From Cordilura impudica (lineage: Eukaryota; Arthropoda; Insecta; Diptera; Scathophagidae), in NCBI GenBank assembly GCA_963682025.1, contig OY821519.1, positions 1,569,501 through 1,633,500 of the forward strand: a stretch of DNA of 64,000 nt. The letters are read 5' to 3'. The first letter of the stretch is position 1, and the number at the start of each line of letters is the position of its first letter. A program made the translations under genes and the position numbers. The notes beneath the pieces are model-generated. The model was not told the DNA's origin. It made no database searches and worked only from the letters and a program-made list of their open reading frames with translations. This document shows positions 48,391 through 60,369 of this stretch, piece after piece.

Positions 48391-48621
48391 TTTGCTTTTG
48401 GTTACTGATGAGGGTTGGTGACTCTTCCCGAAACAGCTGTATAACCTGTCATGCAGAATATACATAGATCAATTTTTGAAACAAATGTGCTAATGCTTTT
48501 ACTTTATTTAAAGTAAAAACATTTGATCTTGAGCCTGAACAATTTCAAACTCAATCATTAAATTGACAAAGATCGAAAATAAGATTTTTTATTTTTATAA
48601 AAAAATAATAAAATTAAAAAA
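48391..48621 (-). repeat. Inverted partial unit closing the 487-bp array
   Basis: About 230 bp that is the reverse complement of the unit junction region, running from TGCTTTTGGTTACTGATGAG back to AAATTGACAAAGATCG and the TTTTTAATTTTATTATTTTT tract. It makes a snap-back with unit 6. A 17-bp direct repeat AAAAATATTAAGAAAAT flanks the whole array at 45508-45524 and 48622-48638. Confidence 0.9.
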
Positions 48622-48700
48622 AAAAATATTAAGAAAATAATATCGCTTTTCGTCGCTAGTTCACTAGTACTTATAGTTCTTATATTACTTGATAATTGTA

Positions 48701-49250
48701 AAAAAGTCCTACCGGCCTTCAAAATTTGAGTGTAAATTCTAGAAAATTTTATTTTTTCACTCAATTTATTTCTTTGGATGTTTTTTAATCTATTTAATTC
48801 ATGAAATTTATTTCATTTTAAATACTTGTTGAACATACAGAAATAACCGCCTAAAATTATTTGAGCCACCTTTATGCCACCTAAAGGTATGCTAATTTTA
48901 GGTAATTGACAATTCAACACAGGTCGTGTCATATGCAATTATTATAATGATATTCGATTATTGTCGTTATTGTCGTTATTGGTTTATGTCCAAAATTATT
49001 TTTCGATTTTTGCAAACACACTAACAAATTTAATAAACACACACAGCATTGTATAATTTCATGTATGTGTTAGTAGCAGCTTTAAATTAATTTTACTCAA
49101 AGAAAATGTTCCAGACGGTACAAGTCTGTAAACCTGGTGAACAGCTAAAAATAAGCACCTTTCAAATGAGGTATGCTTTGTCAAAAATGGTTTAAAACTG
49201 ACGAAGTTACATCGGTCACAAGTAACCGTCTTGCCTACTAATATTATAGA
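48701..49250 (-). mobile_element. Small non-autonomous Helitron, diverged copy 4
   Basis: Reverse orientation. The 5' end TCTATAATATTAGTAGGC is at 49250. Internal CACCTTTCAAATGAGGTATG and GTATGTGTTAGTAGCAGC are shared; the 3' end near 48701 is decayed (CCTACCGGCCTTCAAAATTT). Confidence 0.65.
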
Positions 49251-49271
49251 TGCTATGACAATTCTGATAAA

Positions 49272-50790
49272 AAGTAAGAAAATTATAGTGGGCCTAGACT
49301 CATACCCTACACCATGCGTTCAGAGACCCTATCTCTTAAGTGCAACTAATTAGATATAGAAAATTAGCATAAGGTAAATTTTAGTGGCATTCTTATTGGT
49401 TCTTGTGTCTTCGGATATGAAAAAGTTCATATCGGACACTATACTTATATGGGGACTATGTCGAAAAATGGACTGATCCTCACCACATTGGGGAAGGTCA
49501 CTTATTTTTCGCAAAAACATATACAAACCAAAATTGAGAAAAATCTGTGCATAATTTTTGTTTTTGATAGATTTAAGTGAAGATCAGGAATCAGCTTTAT
49601 ATGGGGTCTATGACTAAGAATTGTCCTGTAGGGTTTATTTTAGGATTACTGACTAATGGATGTAACAATCATACACAAATCCAATTTTACCAAGATCAAC
49701 ATGATAATTTGATTCTTATGGAAATTTAAGTCGATCTCATAGTGGTCATTTGTATGAACCGATTTTCACCAACTTCTTTCATCCTATGACCGATAGAAGC
49801 ATATACACTAAATTTCATCAAAATGTAATTATATTTGTGACCTGTAGTTTGATTCAAAGGTTTACATGGATACACAAATGGACAGACAGATGGACGGACA
49901 TCGCTAAACCGACTCAGAAAGTGATTCTAAGTCGTCAATATAAGTGAAGTCAATGTGTTAAGTGAACATCGGGCTGTAGCTTTATATCGGTGCTATAACT
50001 AATGCCGTTTTCTTTTCTGACAAAAAATGTCGCCCTTTTTTTGTCCTTTTTTCGAAAAGTGTATTTTTTTATATATTCTGAATTAAGAGCAACCTTATCT
50101 TATATATCAATCGAAAGATCTGAAAGTCGAGCCCTCATAAATCATAAAAAATTCGAGCCATTGACTTCTTTCAGGTCATAGTGGGAGAATATTTCCCCAT
50201 TGTTCCCCTTTTTTGAATATTTGCACCCTATGACTTCCAAGAGGATAATACTCAAATTTTTTTTGTATTTATGAACACAGCACTTTGAGGCCTTTCGATT
50301 GATATATAAGACAAGGTTGCTCTTAATTCAGAATATATAAAAAAAATACACTTTTCCACAAAAGGGCAAAAAAGGGCGATATTTTTTGTCAGTAAAGAAA
50401 ACAGCATAAGAATTGTCCAACAGGGTTTACTTTTGGACTACTGATTAATGTGTGTATAAACACAAATTTAATTTGATAGCATTTTTATGGCAATTTCAGT
50501 CGATCTCATAGTGATTATTTCTATGGGAACTATGTCTGAACATACACAGATTTTCTCCGAGAAAATCTTAATATGAAATGTCATCGCAATATATTCATAT
50601 TTATGACCTGTAGTTTGATTACAAGGTTCACATGGACACACAGGCAGACGGACAGACGGACATCGCTAAATCGACTTAGAATCACTTTCTGATTCGATCG
50701 GTATAATAAAAGATGTGTGTAGGTCAAAAATTTTTGGTTCTTACGAGCATCAGCTCAAACTCATTATACCTTGACCACGGTATAAAAATT
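49272..50790 (+). repeat. Palindrome-ended dispersed repeat, copy 6 (one copy plus a second partial)
   Basis: 49272-49945 is a diverged copy (AAGTAAGAAAATTATAGTGG, CACCATGCGTTCAGAGACC, GACTCAGAAAGTGATTCTAA). From about 49946 a second partial copy in the same direction runs to 50790 (GACGGACAGACGGACATCGC, ACCTTGACCACGGTATAAAA). The second is interrupted by a MITE at 50003-50406. Confidence 0.8.
50003..50406. mobile_element. 404-bp MITE with ~110-bp TIRs and TAA target duplication
   Basis: Left end TGCCGTTTTCTTTTCTGACA, right end the near-exact inverse (TGTCAGTAAAGAAAACAGCA). TAA sits on both sides (50000-50002 and 50407-50409). Other copies of the host repeat read GACTAAGAATTGTCC uninterrupted, so the empty site is known. 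A 3-bp TAA duplication fits PIF/Harbinger-type MITEs. Confidence 0.85.
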
Positions 50791-52121
50791 ATCACAACTC
50801 ATACTCCTAATGTAGATACGCGCACTCTTTCCATTTAGTTTATACCCGTAATAATAACAAAAGTGTGGCAGAAAAAATTCCATTCCATAATTTTGCAATA
50901 TCCATTATGTTTTTTTCAACTCACCATATTATTATTTTTTTGTTTTTTTTTCACTTAAGTTTAATCAAGACACTATTATCACAATTTATTGTTGTCTTTA
51001 CACGAAATTGCTTCATACATAAACTGATAATGTTATTCGATTCGCACAAACAAATTTGTATAAAACAATTTTTGGAACAAACCGCTATTATGATCCTTTA
51101 CTAACAAGTTGGTAACTGAAACTAAAACGTTCGGTTAGTGGTAAGTCAGACAACTCAATCGTTAGCGTTAATCACAAGCTGTTAGATATCAATTGAGCTT
51201 TGTTTCGTACAACATAAAATAGAAAGAGAAGACAAAGAAAGCTCAGATTGATTTTATGTTGTTTAAGCAACAACTGTTGTTTTACCCATAGCCAAAATTA
51301 CAATAATCCAGGAAGTCTAAAAGTAAACCATAGTTAGAGAGGTGTGAGCTGCATTGAATTGAACGAGTAGCTTGTAACTTTTAGGCTATACTTTTTATAG
51401 CTTTCTATTAAATAATCCTACAATGAGTATAAAATATAAACTTTGGATTACAAATAGTCGTTTTTACTTAACACTCGTTTTCAAAAAGAAAAAAAAAATA
51501 TTTGCAAATACCAGAAATTAATTATCAATATTTATCTTAAGAATTTATTTATAATAAACATATATTATATGTACATATTTACATTTCTAAAATACTTTTT
51601 AATCACAGTTTTTAGGATAGAGCTAATTGCCTTTTGATCCTTAATTTGTATATTGTTATATAATATATAAATAAAGGGTGGCTAATGAATGTTGCTATTA
51701 ACGATGCTTAAAGATGTTGATAGAGTTTTTCTTTCCAGAATTATGCCTCAAGAGAATCCCTTTCAACTTTGTATAGTTTCAACAATATGTTGCTGCAACT
51801 TGCCATAGCCAAACCTGTTATGGCAGAATTGCAACGAAAATTTCCCGTTGACCCCAAGGTCTCCTAACCTTACTGGATTTAATATTGTCTTGTGAGGCAA
51901 TTGGATACAGGAAGTTTGCAAAATATAAACAGCAAGTTAGGATGATTTAAAGCAAAACAATTGAACAATAATCGCTGCAACCAAGACATAATAATTATAT
52001 ATTTTTCCGAATACATTTCTTAATGCAACAACATTCTTCAGCCATCCTCTATGAATATCTATGTATGTCAGATGCAAAAGTTGACTATTACTTTGTTGTA
52101 GTTTTTGCAAATATATTTATT
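50791..52121. other. Downstream flank of the receptor gene
   Basis: AT-rich. It should contain the 3' UTR and polyadenylation site of the minus-strand receptor gene, but no single signal stands out. The frame 50865-51104 has no domain. Confidence 0.4.
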
Positions 52122-52652
52122 TTATGGTATGGAGGCAGCTGCTTCATCAATACCCTGGTGTTCCACAATAGACTGGCCATTCTGCTTATTGACACGACTA
52201 GTTTGCTCTTCTATTAAAGCTTGAGCTTCCTCTCCATCGTACTCTATCAATTCAGGATGCAAGGGCTGGAAATTATTTCGTTGCCACTGCAAAAATGTTG
52301 ATGTTTTATTGTTCGCACTTGAGTTTTGTGTTTTATGGTCAGCACTTTCAATATTGTTAAGATGACTCGTGGTTGTTGCCACCACTTCATTTCCATTCCC
52401 ATTACATATAATTATGTTGCATACAGTATGATTTGCATGTGTATTACAAATTTTTATGGAAGAACGATGTTGACTTTGTGCAGTGCTTGTAAAGGTATTG
52501 TTACGTAAACGCATTGGTGTTGAAGCGTATGTTGAGCGTATCGAGCTTGCTCGAGTATGCATTGAAACTGTACGCTCGTTTGATTCAAGACTTGTTCGAA
52601 AACGACAAAAGCATACAGCAAAACGTTTGTTAAATTCTCGCTTAAATTTTTC
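52122..52652 (-). CDS. Lkr: Leucokinin receptor last exon (helix 8 and cytoplasmic tail)
   Basis: 177 codons including the TAA at 52122-52124, after a TTACAG acceptor. Begins EKFKREFNKRFAVCFCRF: helix 8 plus a Cys pair that could be palmitoylated. Then SNERTVSMHTRASSIRSTY, Ser/Thr-rich and likely a phosphorylation region. A low-conservation Asn/Thr-rich middle follows, then QRNNFQPLHPELIEYDG near the C-terminus, resembling the fly receptor tail. The first 30 residues lie before the first Met and are missed by ATG-only scans. An AATAAA overlaps the stop, but the true polyadenylation site was not determined. Confidence 0.85.
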   Translation of the reverse strand, partial: EKFKREFNKRFAVCFCRFRTSLESNERTVSMHTRASSIRSTYASTPMRLRNNTFTSTAQSQHRSSIKICNTHANHTVCNIIICNGNGNEVVATTTSHLNNIESADHKTQNSSANNKTSTFLQWQRNNFQPLHPELIEYDGEEAQALIEEQTSRVNKQNGQSIVEHQGIDEAAASIP

Positions 52653-53251
52653 CTGTAATAAAATCGAAAATGTTTTAGTAAAAATTAATACTTGCGTAAT
52701 ATTTAAATATGATTAATAAGAAAACAAAATAGCAAAGTTCAAAGAGGCAGGACATAAAAAATTCCAGCATTAAAATTTAAATTTTTCCTGTAATAAAATC
52801 AAAAATGCTTTAGTATAAATTTTGCGTAATATTTAAATAGGATTAATAAAAAAAAACTAGCAAAGATCAAAGAGAAAGGATATAAAAAATTCCAGCATTA
52901 AAATTTAAACCTTTGTAATGTGATTTAAGACACAAACTACCTTTTAATAATTCATGAACGGATTTATTTAATATTAGAAAATTCTCAATAATTCTCATTT
53001 AAGTAAAATACACTCTACTACACCTTGTAATTTTTAATTAAACTTGTAAGATTGGTTTGTCTTCCTGTGCAGTTGTTTCTCACGTAACATCCAACAAATA
53101 TTTCACGTATTCGCATCGCTTAAATTCCTGTTTATTCGTGTAATTTAATTTACTAAATGTTACGTCGCACAGTGGGTGAACTGTATGCAATGTGGCTATT
53201 AATTCAGGGAAGTTGTAATTTTAAAATATTATTTTTTTTTATTGATGCATA

Positions 53252-53630
53252 TCTATAATATTAATAGGCTAGGCGATTTCTTGTGACCGATGTTTTGTTC
53301 TACCGTTTTATACCGATTTTGACCAAACGTATATTATTTGAAAGGTATTTCTTTTTAGCCGTTTTGCAGATTTACAGATTTTTACATTTTTTCCTTTGTT
53401 TTGAGTAAATTGCATTTAAAATTTCTACTAACACATACATAAAATTATACAATGCTATGTATGTGTTTATTAAATTTGTTAATGTGTTTGTAATAAGAAT
53501 GAGTTTGATTATTTGTGTTGATTTGCGAATTGGCTATAATTGATTAGCATACTTTAAGGGTCTTTATTTAATGAAAAAATAAAATTTCCTAGAATTTGCG
53601 CTCGAATTTCGAGGGCTGGAATCTGCTAGT
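53252..53630 (+). mobile_element. Small non-autonomous Helitron, copy 3 (reference)
   Basis: Starts TCTATAATATTAATAGGCTA, ends GAATCTGCTAG, between A (53251) and T (53631). The hairpin CTCGAATTTCGAG (53602-53614; stem CTCGAA/TTCGAG) lies 12 bases before CTAG, the classic Helitron 3' structure. 379 bp, no coding. Confidence 0.88.
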
Positions 53631-54301
53631 ATTTATAAATACATAAAAAAAGACCAGCATATAAAAAAAAATTGGAGACTTTTAATTTTTTGTATATTTG
53701 GGAAAATGTTCTGATTTCAAATTTTTCGCTTTAATTTGGGAATGAAAATCGAAATATTAGTAACTGAATTGAAAATTAGAGCCTGTATTTATATAGTAAA
53801 ATTTTAAATTAAAATCCGATTTTTTTTATCCAAATACCATAATTCCACAAATTTAGCTCAAAAAAGTATCCTAGAAAATATTCGAATGGATATTATTTTT
53901 ATTTTTATATTATTATTTACTTCATAATCATCATTTTCTTCATAATCATCACTAAATTCATTATAATAATCTTGTCATCATCATTTTTATTTTCAGTATT
54001 GTTAGGAAAGAATAAGTAACTCCAATGCAGACTGTGGCATTTGCACCAATTTTCTTTTACAACTATTCCTCATGCTTGCAATGAATGGATCAACACTTAA
54101 AAGAAATAAATATAACAATTCCTCTATTGTTTTTTCCAGACTGCATTTACGCGAAATTTAAACTCGTGATGTCATTATAGTATAATTATTACGGGACCTT
54201 CATTATATGGAGGGGAAAAAAAAGTGGTAGAATTTAAAGTCTCACCCCTCAGAAATATGCGAATAGCAAAAAATTTGAGAAATACAAAGTTTTGGGTCAA
54301 T

Positions 54302-57300
54302 CAAAAAAAAATTTATCTGCCAAGTGGTGGATAAGTAGCATGTAATGTGTAAAATTACATACTACATGGTACTTACTGCCTCGGGAAGCATAGCTGAAGA
54401 CGCGTCCACGGGTTGCGGATAGTGGAAACCCCAGCAGATATGTTGGGATGGTGCGAATAAAATAAGCAGTCGCGGACAACTCAGCGGTCTCAAGGGGAGA
54501 GTCTCGGGGGGTCTCGTTTAGAGCACCTGTAAATACCCGAGTTGCCAATGATCCTTGGAACGACGTGGCGAGTAATTGGCACCACTCAATAGCCAAACTC
54601 AACAACTCGTTGAAAAAAAAAAACAGCATTTCTGGATGCTACAATCGGCAATCCCGGTACCAGAATCGGATGCGATCGGCTAATCATCGGTTCATCTTAA
54701 ACTCTACTGATTACAGAAACCACAACGAATGGAAACCAAAATGATCCCCAACTGTTGACGACTTTTAGCTTTAAATCAAGGACACGATTCGGAACATGGA
54801 ATATTAGAACGCTTCTGGAACCATCAAGATTGGCCCAAATTTGCAAGGAATTCAAGAACTACAACCTACTCTTCCTTGGTTTATGTGAAACAAGGTGGCC
54901 TGATAATGGCACAATAACAACCGACGGTGACATAACCTTTTTATATTCTGGCAAGCCAAGTGGACTCCCTCGATCGAGCGGCGTAGGATTCCTTCTTTCT
55001 AGAGAGGCCAAGAGCGCCATAATGGCATGGAAACCACATTCTGATAGGATTATATCCATCCGTCTGCACACCCGTGCTCGTAACATCACATGCATTCAAT
55101 GCTACGCCCCCACTGAAATCTCAGACCCCAATGACAAAGAAGACTTCTACAGCCTCCTGGAAAAGGTAATAAAAGACACACCTAGTGGTGATATTTTACT
55201 TCTTACCGGTGATTTCAACGCTCAAGTGGGCTCAGTTAACACGAATATTGAGTCCGTTATGGGAACTCATGGACTGGGGCAAATGAACGAGAACGGCGAA
55301 TTATTTACCGGAATATGTGCAAGCAGTGGTCTTACAATCGGTGGCACTATTTTCCCTCACAGGGACGTGCATAAAGTAACTTGGGTTTCCCCCGACCACA
55401 GAACAGAAACCCAGATTGACCACATTGCGATAAGCAAGAAGTGGCGGGGTTCATTACTAGATGTGCGCAATAGACGTGGGGCAGATGGAGCGTCAGACCA
55501 CCATTTACTTGTAGGAGAGATACGATTAAGGATATGTGCAATCCGACGACAAACAACACAGTCTTTGCCAAGATGATACGATGTATCCAAATTAAAATCC
55601 TCAAATACTCTCGAAAGTTACGTAGGCTCCCTAACGACTCGCTATGAAGGTATCCCGAACAGCAATAGAGGCCAATGGAATACTATAAAAAGCATTTTCA
55701 TAGACAGTGCGAAGCAACATCTTGGTCATCCTCAACCTAAGCGTAAAGTATGGATCTCAGACGCTACCTGGCAACTTATTGAAGATAGAAGACAACTTAA
55801 AGGCTCCATTAACGTTGCCCGAACAAGAGCTTCTAAATTTATTCTACAGGCACAGTATACCAGTCTAGATCGCCAGGTAAAACGAAGTGCGCGACGAGAC
55901 AAGCGGGTTTGGGTGGAAAATATGGCCATAGAAGCACAGTCAGCTGCCGATACACATCGAAGTAGAGATTTGTACAAAATTGCAAAGCAAATATCAGGGA
56001 ACTACCGTTCAACCACATATCCCCTTAAAGATCCGTTGGGAGGAACTGCCTCGTCCGTGGAGCGGCAACTGGCAATATGGTCCGACTATTATGCCGGCAT
56101 ACTGTCAATTCCGCAACCCACAACAGTCTGGCAATGTCACTGTACTTCACACCAAATCAGATCCGACATAAATACAATTTGTCCAGACGAAACTGAGATC
56201 GTCATTGCAATACGTGCACTGAAGAATGGCAAGGCACCAGGCGTAGACAACATTAACGCTGAACTGCTTAAGGCTGATCCGACTCTTAGCGCTAAAATAA
56301 TCTACCCTATTATCAGAGACTTTTGGACATCACACTCTCTTCCTGCTGAACTAAGCGAAGGAGTGATAATAAAACTACCCAAGAAAGGAGACTTAACAGA
56401 GTGTAAAAATTGGCGGGGTATAACTCTTTTAACCATGATTAATAAGGTGTTAGCGAATATAATCCATGCTAGACTAGCATCATCAATTTCAGCAGATCTT
56501 CGAAACGAGCAAGCTGGTTTCAGACCACATCGATAGTGGAACAGTCGGTGGAATGGAGATCTCCATTATACTTGATATTTATCGACTTCGCCAAAGCATT
56601 CGATACGATCCACCATCAGGCAATTTGGCACGCACTTCGATGCAAGGGAGTTCCACCTGTGCTAATCGACTTAATCAAAGCTTTGTATGGCATCTCAACA
56701 AGTCGAGTACTACATGAGCGCACGTTAAGCAATCCGATTGGTATAAGCACTGGGGTACGACAAGGATGTATCCTATCTCCGCTGTTATTCAATATTGTAT
56801 TGGATTCAATTATGCAGCAAGCAACCCGAATAAGAAGAGGCATTACATGGGGTATGAATGCTGATGATATTTGCCTGCTCGCACATAACTTTACCGACAT
56901 GTCAGCCAAATTGGATCAGATACATCAGCTAGCATCTGGTGTCGGTCTTCACATTAACTTCGACAAAACTAAGGTTCTACGTATCAATTCGACTAATCTC
57001 TCCAAGTTCCGAGTAAACAACATAGAACTCGAGGACGTCCAATCATTTTGCTACTTAGGATGTATCATATCAACAGCAGGCGGCTCACGTGATGATATTG
57101 CATATCGCATAAGGAAAGCAAAACAGTCTTTTGGTGCATTACAAAGAGTAAGGAAGTCACCACAAATACATATAAAAACTAAGCTTCGCCTTTTCTCCTC
57201 TAATGTTCGCTCTATCCTGCTATATGGATGTAAGTCCTGGAACTCTACTGCAAGCGACATTCAATCCCTGCAAGTATTTGTTAATCGCTGCTTGCGAAAA

Positions 57301-57656
57301 ATTTTGCGAATATTTTGGCCGAACGTAGTTTCCAACAGAGACCTCTGGCAAAGAACAGGTGAAACACCAATTCGCATAGAAATTGCAAAGAGGAAATGGA
57401 GCTGGGCCGGTCATATTTTGAGAAGACCCCATGATGACATATCAAAGATGGCAATTGACTGGAACCCTCATGGCAGCAGAAGAAGAGGTAGACCAGCTAA
57501 CACCTGGAGAAGGCAGTTAGATTCCGAAATTAGCGAAACAAGAAGAACTTGGCCTGAGATCAGAATAATCGCACAGGACAGATCCCAATGGAAGAATTTC
57601 GTTACGGCCCTTTGTTCCAACTTGGAACCATAGGAATCAATATATATAAAAAAAAA
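54302..57656 (+). mobile_element. LINE C: nearly full-length APE-type non-LTR retrotransposon
   Basis: Inserted in copy B of the long repeat between AATCAAAAAA and GGTGCCTCAACGCG. A GC-richer ~450-bp leader precedes the coding part; the 3' end is ATATATATAAAAAAAAA. Single main ORF type (endonuclease plus RT) with no ORF1 seen. Clade not settled (RTE/I-like group). Confidence 0.88.
54755..57633 (+). pseudogene. LINE C endonuclease-reverse transcriptase (two breaks)
   Basis: 54755-55576: APE endonuclease with FGTWNIRTL, GLCETRWPD, LLTGDFNAQVG, QIDHIAIS and SDHHLLVGE. A TGA at 55574-55576 interrupts but the same frame continues to 56536 through FWTSHSLPAEL and KNWRGITLLTMINK to EQAGFRPHR. There a short deletion and frame change occur, and 56536-57633 resumes with motif A LIFIDFAKAFDTIHHQ, motif B GVRQGCILSPLLFNIVLD, and a motif C region NADDICLLAH where the usual Tyr of YADD is Asn and a few preceding residues seem missing. 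The C-terminus has KRKWSWAGHILRR and GSRRRGRPANTWRR. Inactive as it stands, but young. Confidence 0.9.
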
Positions 57657-59017
57657 GGTGCCTCAACGCGACTAAAAATTTCAAGTGTGTTTATATGGGG
57701 GAAATATGACTTTTTCAGATTTTGCGAAAATTTCGTTCTACATATTAATTTTTTCGACAAGTTGCTATATGAATCAATTTTCGCACTAAATTATCTTTCT
57801 AAAAAGCTACATAACTTCAAAATCGAATAATAACTCGCCAAGAAATAGCAAATGCTCCAGACCACTTTTCTAACAAAAAAAAAAAAAAAAAATTGGTCGT
57901 GAAATTTGACGGAAATTTTTTCAACTTTAAGAAATTAATTAAAGCCATAATTTTTTTGGTTACTATATCTAGGAGCACGCAGACATAAGGTATAGTTTTA
58001 TTATCACATTTCTAACCTATGGCCAAATCAGACCAAAAATTAAAAATTTTTTGATAAAACTTGGAAAACTCCTTTTTTAAGTTTTAAAAAATTTTCTTAA
58101 ACAAAATTTTAAAAAATGGATTTGGCACTTTAAAGTTTTGTTAAATATATGTTAGAGAATAACTGTGTGAATTTTTAAGTGAATTTCTTTACCAGAATTT
58201 TTTTTTATAAGGAATTTTTTTTTTGCGGTTTTCGAGAAAAATTAGTTTTTTGTGAAATATTCAGTAAACGTACTCTTTTTAAATACTTTGTATCAAAACC
58301 TTTATCAGTTTTCTACTTTTAAATGTTATATTTTATCTTAATAGCCTAGGGTTTCGGAAAAAAATTATATGGTCACATATGACCCCAAACTAATAAGAGA
58401 CAATTTATTTAAAAAATTAAAATATTATGTAAGTGCTGTTGAAATTTTAGATGTGACGCTTAAAATATAATAACCAGTCTTCCATGCTAAAAATTTGGAA
58501 TGTATCGACCAACGTTAACCCATTACTTGCCGAGGTCAAACTTTTAATTTTGGCATATTTAAAAAAATTATTTGTTCTAGTAAACTGGATGAAAACCTTA
58601 CAATGGGTTTGGAAATAAAATTGTTTTATATCCATTACAAATCTGTTACTTTTAGAAGTCTTAATAAAAAACCTGTTCACTTGAAATATCAAAATTTTCA
58701 CTTTTAACTAATGCGCGCAAAACTATATTTTTTTGATCCACTATTCTCACCTAACTGCAAAAATCATCATAATTATGAAATTTTATGGTAAGGTTTCTTT
58801 AAAAAATTTTTTCTCATCTTTTTAATCCTTTTTATTGTTTTGTCTCTATATAATTAATTTATGTGCGTCTCATTTGCGACTATCGGTGTTTCTTTTTCTA
58901 GTTGCGTGTATGCCTATATTATTTTTCTTTTCATTAGAAATATTTGATTTTCAAAAGGTAGAACTTTGCAAAAAGTGATTGCGAACAAGACAAGTGTTTA
59001 TTTAAAATATAAAAATT

Positions 59018-59870
59018 AAAAAATGAGCAAAAAACTTTAAAAAAAATGTGTAAAAATGAGCCGGATATATTTTGTTATGTGTGCGCCAAATTTATGACCA
59101 AAAATAAACGGCACCAACTTGAGCTAAATGATCTTATAAGAGACCTTGAGCTAACAAAAGAGAAATCAGAGCCTTAAGACCCTTTTACTACATTGTCAAC
59201 GAGAAGCCATCTATACCCATTGCACATGCCGTGAATATGAAAGAAACATTTGAAACTATGTTCGATTTATTAAGAAATTTTAAGTATGAAAAGCACAATT
59301 GAAAAGTGTGTTGCGACCTTAAAGTTGCTGCTATTTTAACAGGCCTCCAAGGTGGCTATACAAAATATTGCTAGTTTCTTATTTAGTTTGTTATTTAAAA
59401 ACGATTTTGGAAATATTATATTTTAATTTACAAAAATTGGTGATGGCGTTTTCGATGGTCCTCAAATTCTTAAACTTCTTCTAAGCCCTGCGTTTAAAGG
59501 GTTATTATCACCAGAGAATGCTGAGAAAGCTGCGTGGAATTCATTTGGACAAATTGTTTCTATCTTTCAAATTACACAGGAATTGTTCGTGATTTGCTTG
59601 AAAAACTATTCAAAAATTGGTAAATTATAATTAAATGATTTATTTATTGATGTTTATAATTTTTCTAAATTTCTAATTTTAATTATAAAAATGTCACTAA
59701 CAATACATTTCCTGCATTCGCATTTGGACTTTTTCCCGGAAAACCTCGGTACCCTAAGTGACGAGCATGATGAACGATTTCATTAACAAATTAACGCCAT
59801 GGAGCAACGTTATCAGGGACTATGGAATGAAAATATGATGAAACTCAGGAAATCATAGGACACAAATCAA
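59018..59870 (+). pseudogene. Broken mobile-gene relic of an uncharacterised insect family
   Basis: Fragments in order on the plus strand: CYVCAKFMTKNKRHQLEL near 59070; IPIAHAVNMKETFETMFDLL near 59217; KVCCDLKVAAILTGLQGGYT near 59305; DGVFDGPQILKLLLSPAFKG and LLSPENAEKAAWNSFGQI near 59445-59550; HLDFFPENLGTLSDEHDERF near 59720 and INAMEQRYQGLWNENMM near 59795. I recall this order from a multi-copy uncharacterised family (…CDLKVxxxLLGLQ.GYTKYCC…HLDFFPxNLGxxSDEHGERFHQ…). Many stops and frame changes; it is dead. The family's function is not known to me. Confidence 0.7.
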
Positions 59871-60194
59871 ATCTTGCTGAATAAAATTTAACTACTTATT
59901 AACTTTGTTAGTAAAAAATTATATATTAAATGCTACTCAAATGAACTGTTTTTTGAATTTTTGGTAAAGCTAGTAAAAAAAAAAGTCTTTTCTGTCAACA
60001 CTAGGTACTTTCACTTTATCGGCAATAAAACACGAATTTATGATTGACTTTTCATGAAACAAAATTAATTTTATTTTTATTACATGCAGCTTTAAGATCA
60101 AGAACTAATGTTGGTAAGTATTTGTTGCTATTTATTTCTTATGAATTTTTTGATTTAAAAAATGTTAGAACTTTTTCCACTTGCGCCTCTATAG

Positions 60195-60330
60195 CTCCAA
60201 AACTAATGGCTATATCAAAAAAAAATCATGTGAGTTCGATCACAGGGGAGATGTGTAAACATCTAGTAATTAAAAAATTTTTTATGGCACTTTTTTAAAA
60301 TCAAACAGAAAGCGTCATCTGTGTATCACT
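60195..60330. repeat. Partial copy of the 9250-9610 repeat
   Basis: Inverse of 9512-9610 and the adjoining arm: GGGGAGATGTGTAAACATCT, AAGCGTCATCTGTGTATCAC. The remaining part appears at 62160-62225, beyond the T-rich tract. Confidence 0.7.
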
Positions 60331-60369
60331 TATAGCAATCAACTGCAGGGACTGTGCCGACATAAAAAT

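Larger units (their letters stand above)
54190..58570 (+). repeat. Long AT-rich dispersed repeat, copy B (split by a LINE)
   Basis: Left part 54190-54301 and right part 57657-58570 together are colinear with copy A at 35476-36545. The gap is the LINE insertion. Confidence 0.85.

Noticed and set aside
45826..48467. Six identical 63-72-residue open frames as a gene family
   Set aside because: They repeat because the 487-bp DNA unit repeats; no domain, no splice or promoter context, and the last one changes sequence at the array end.
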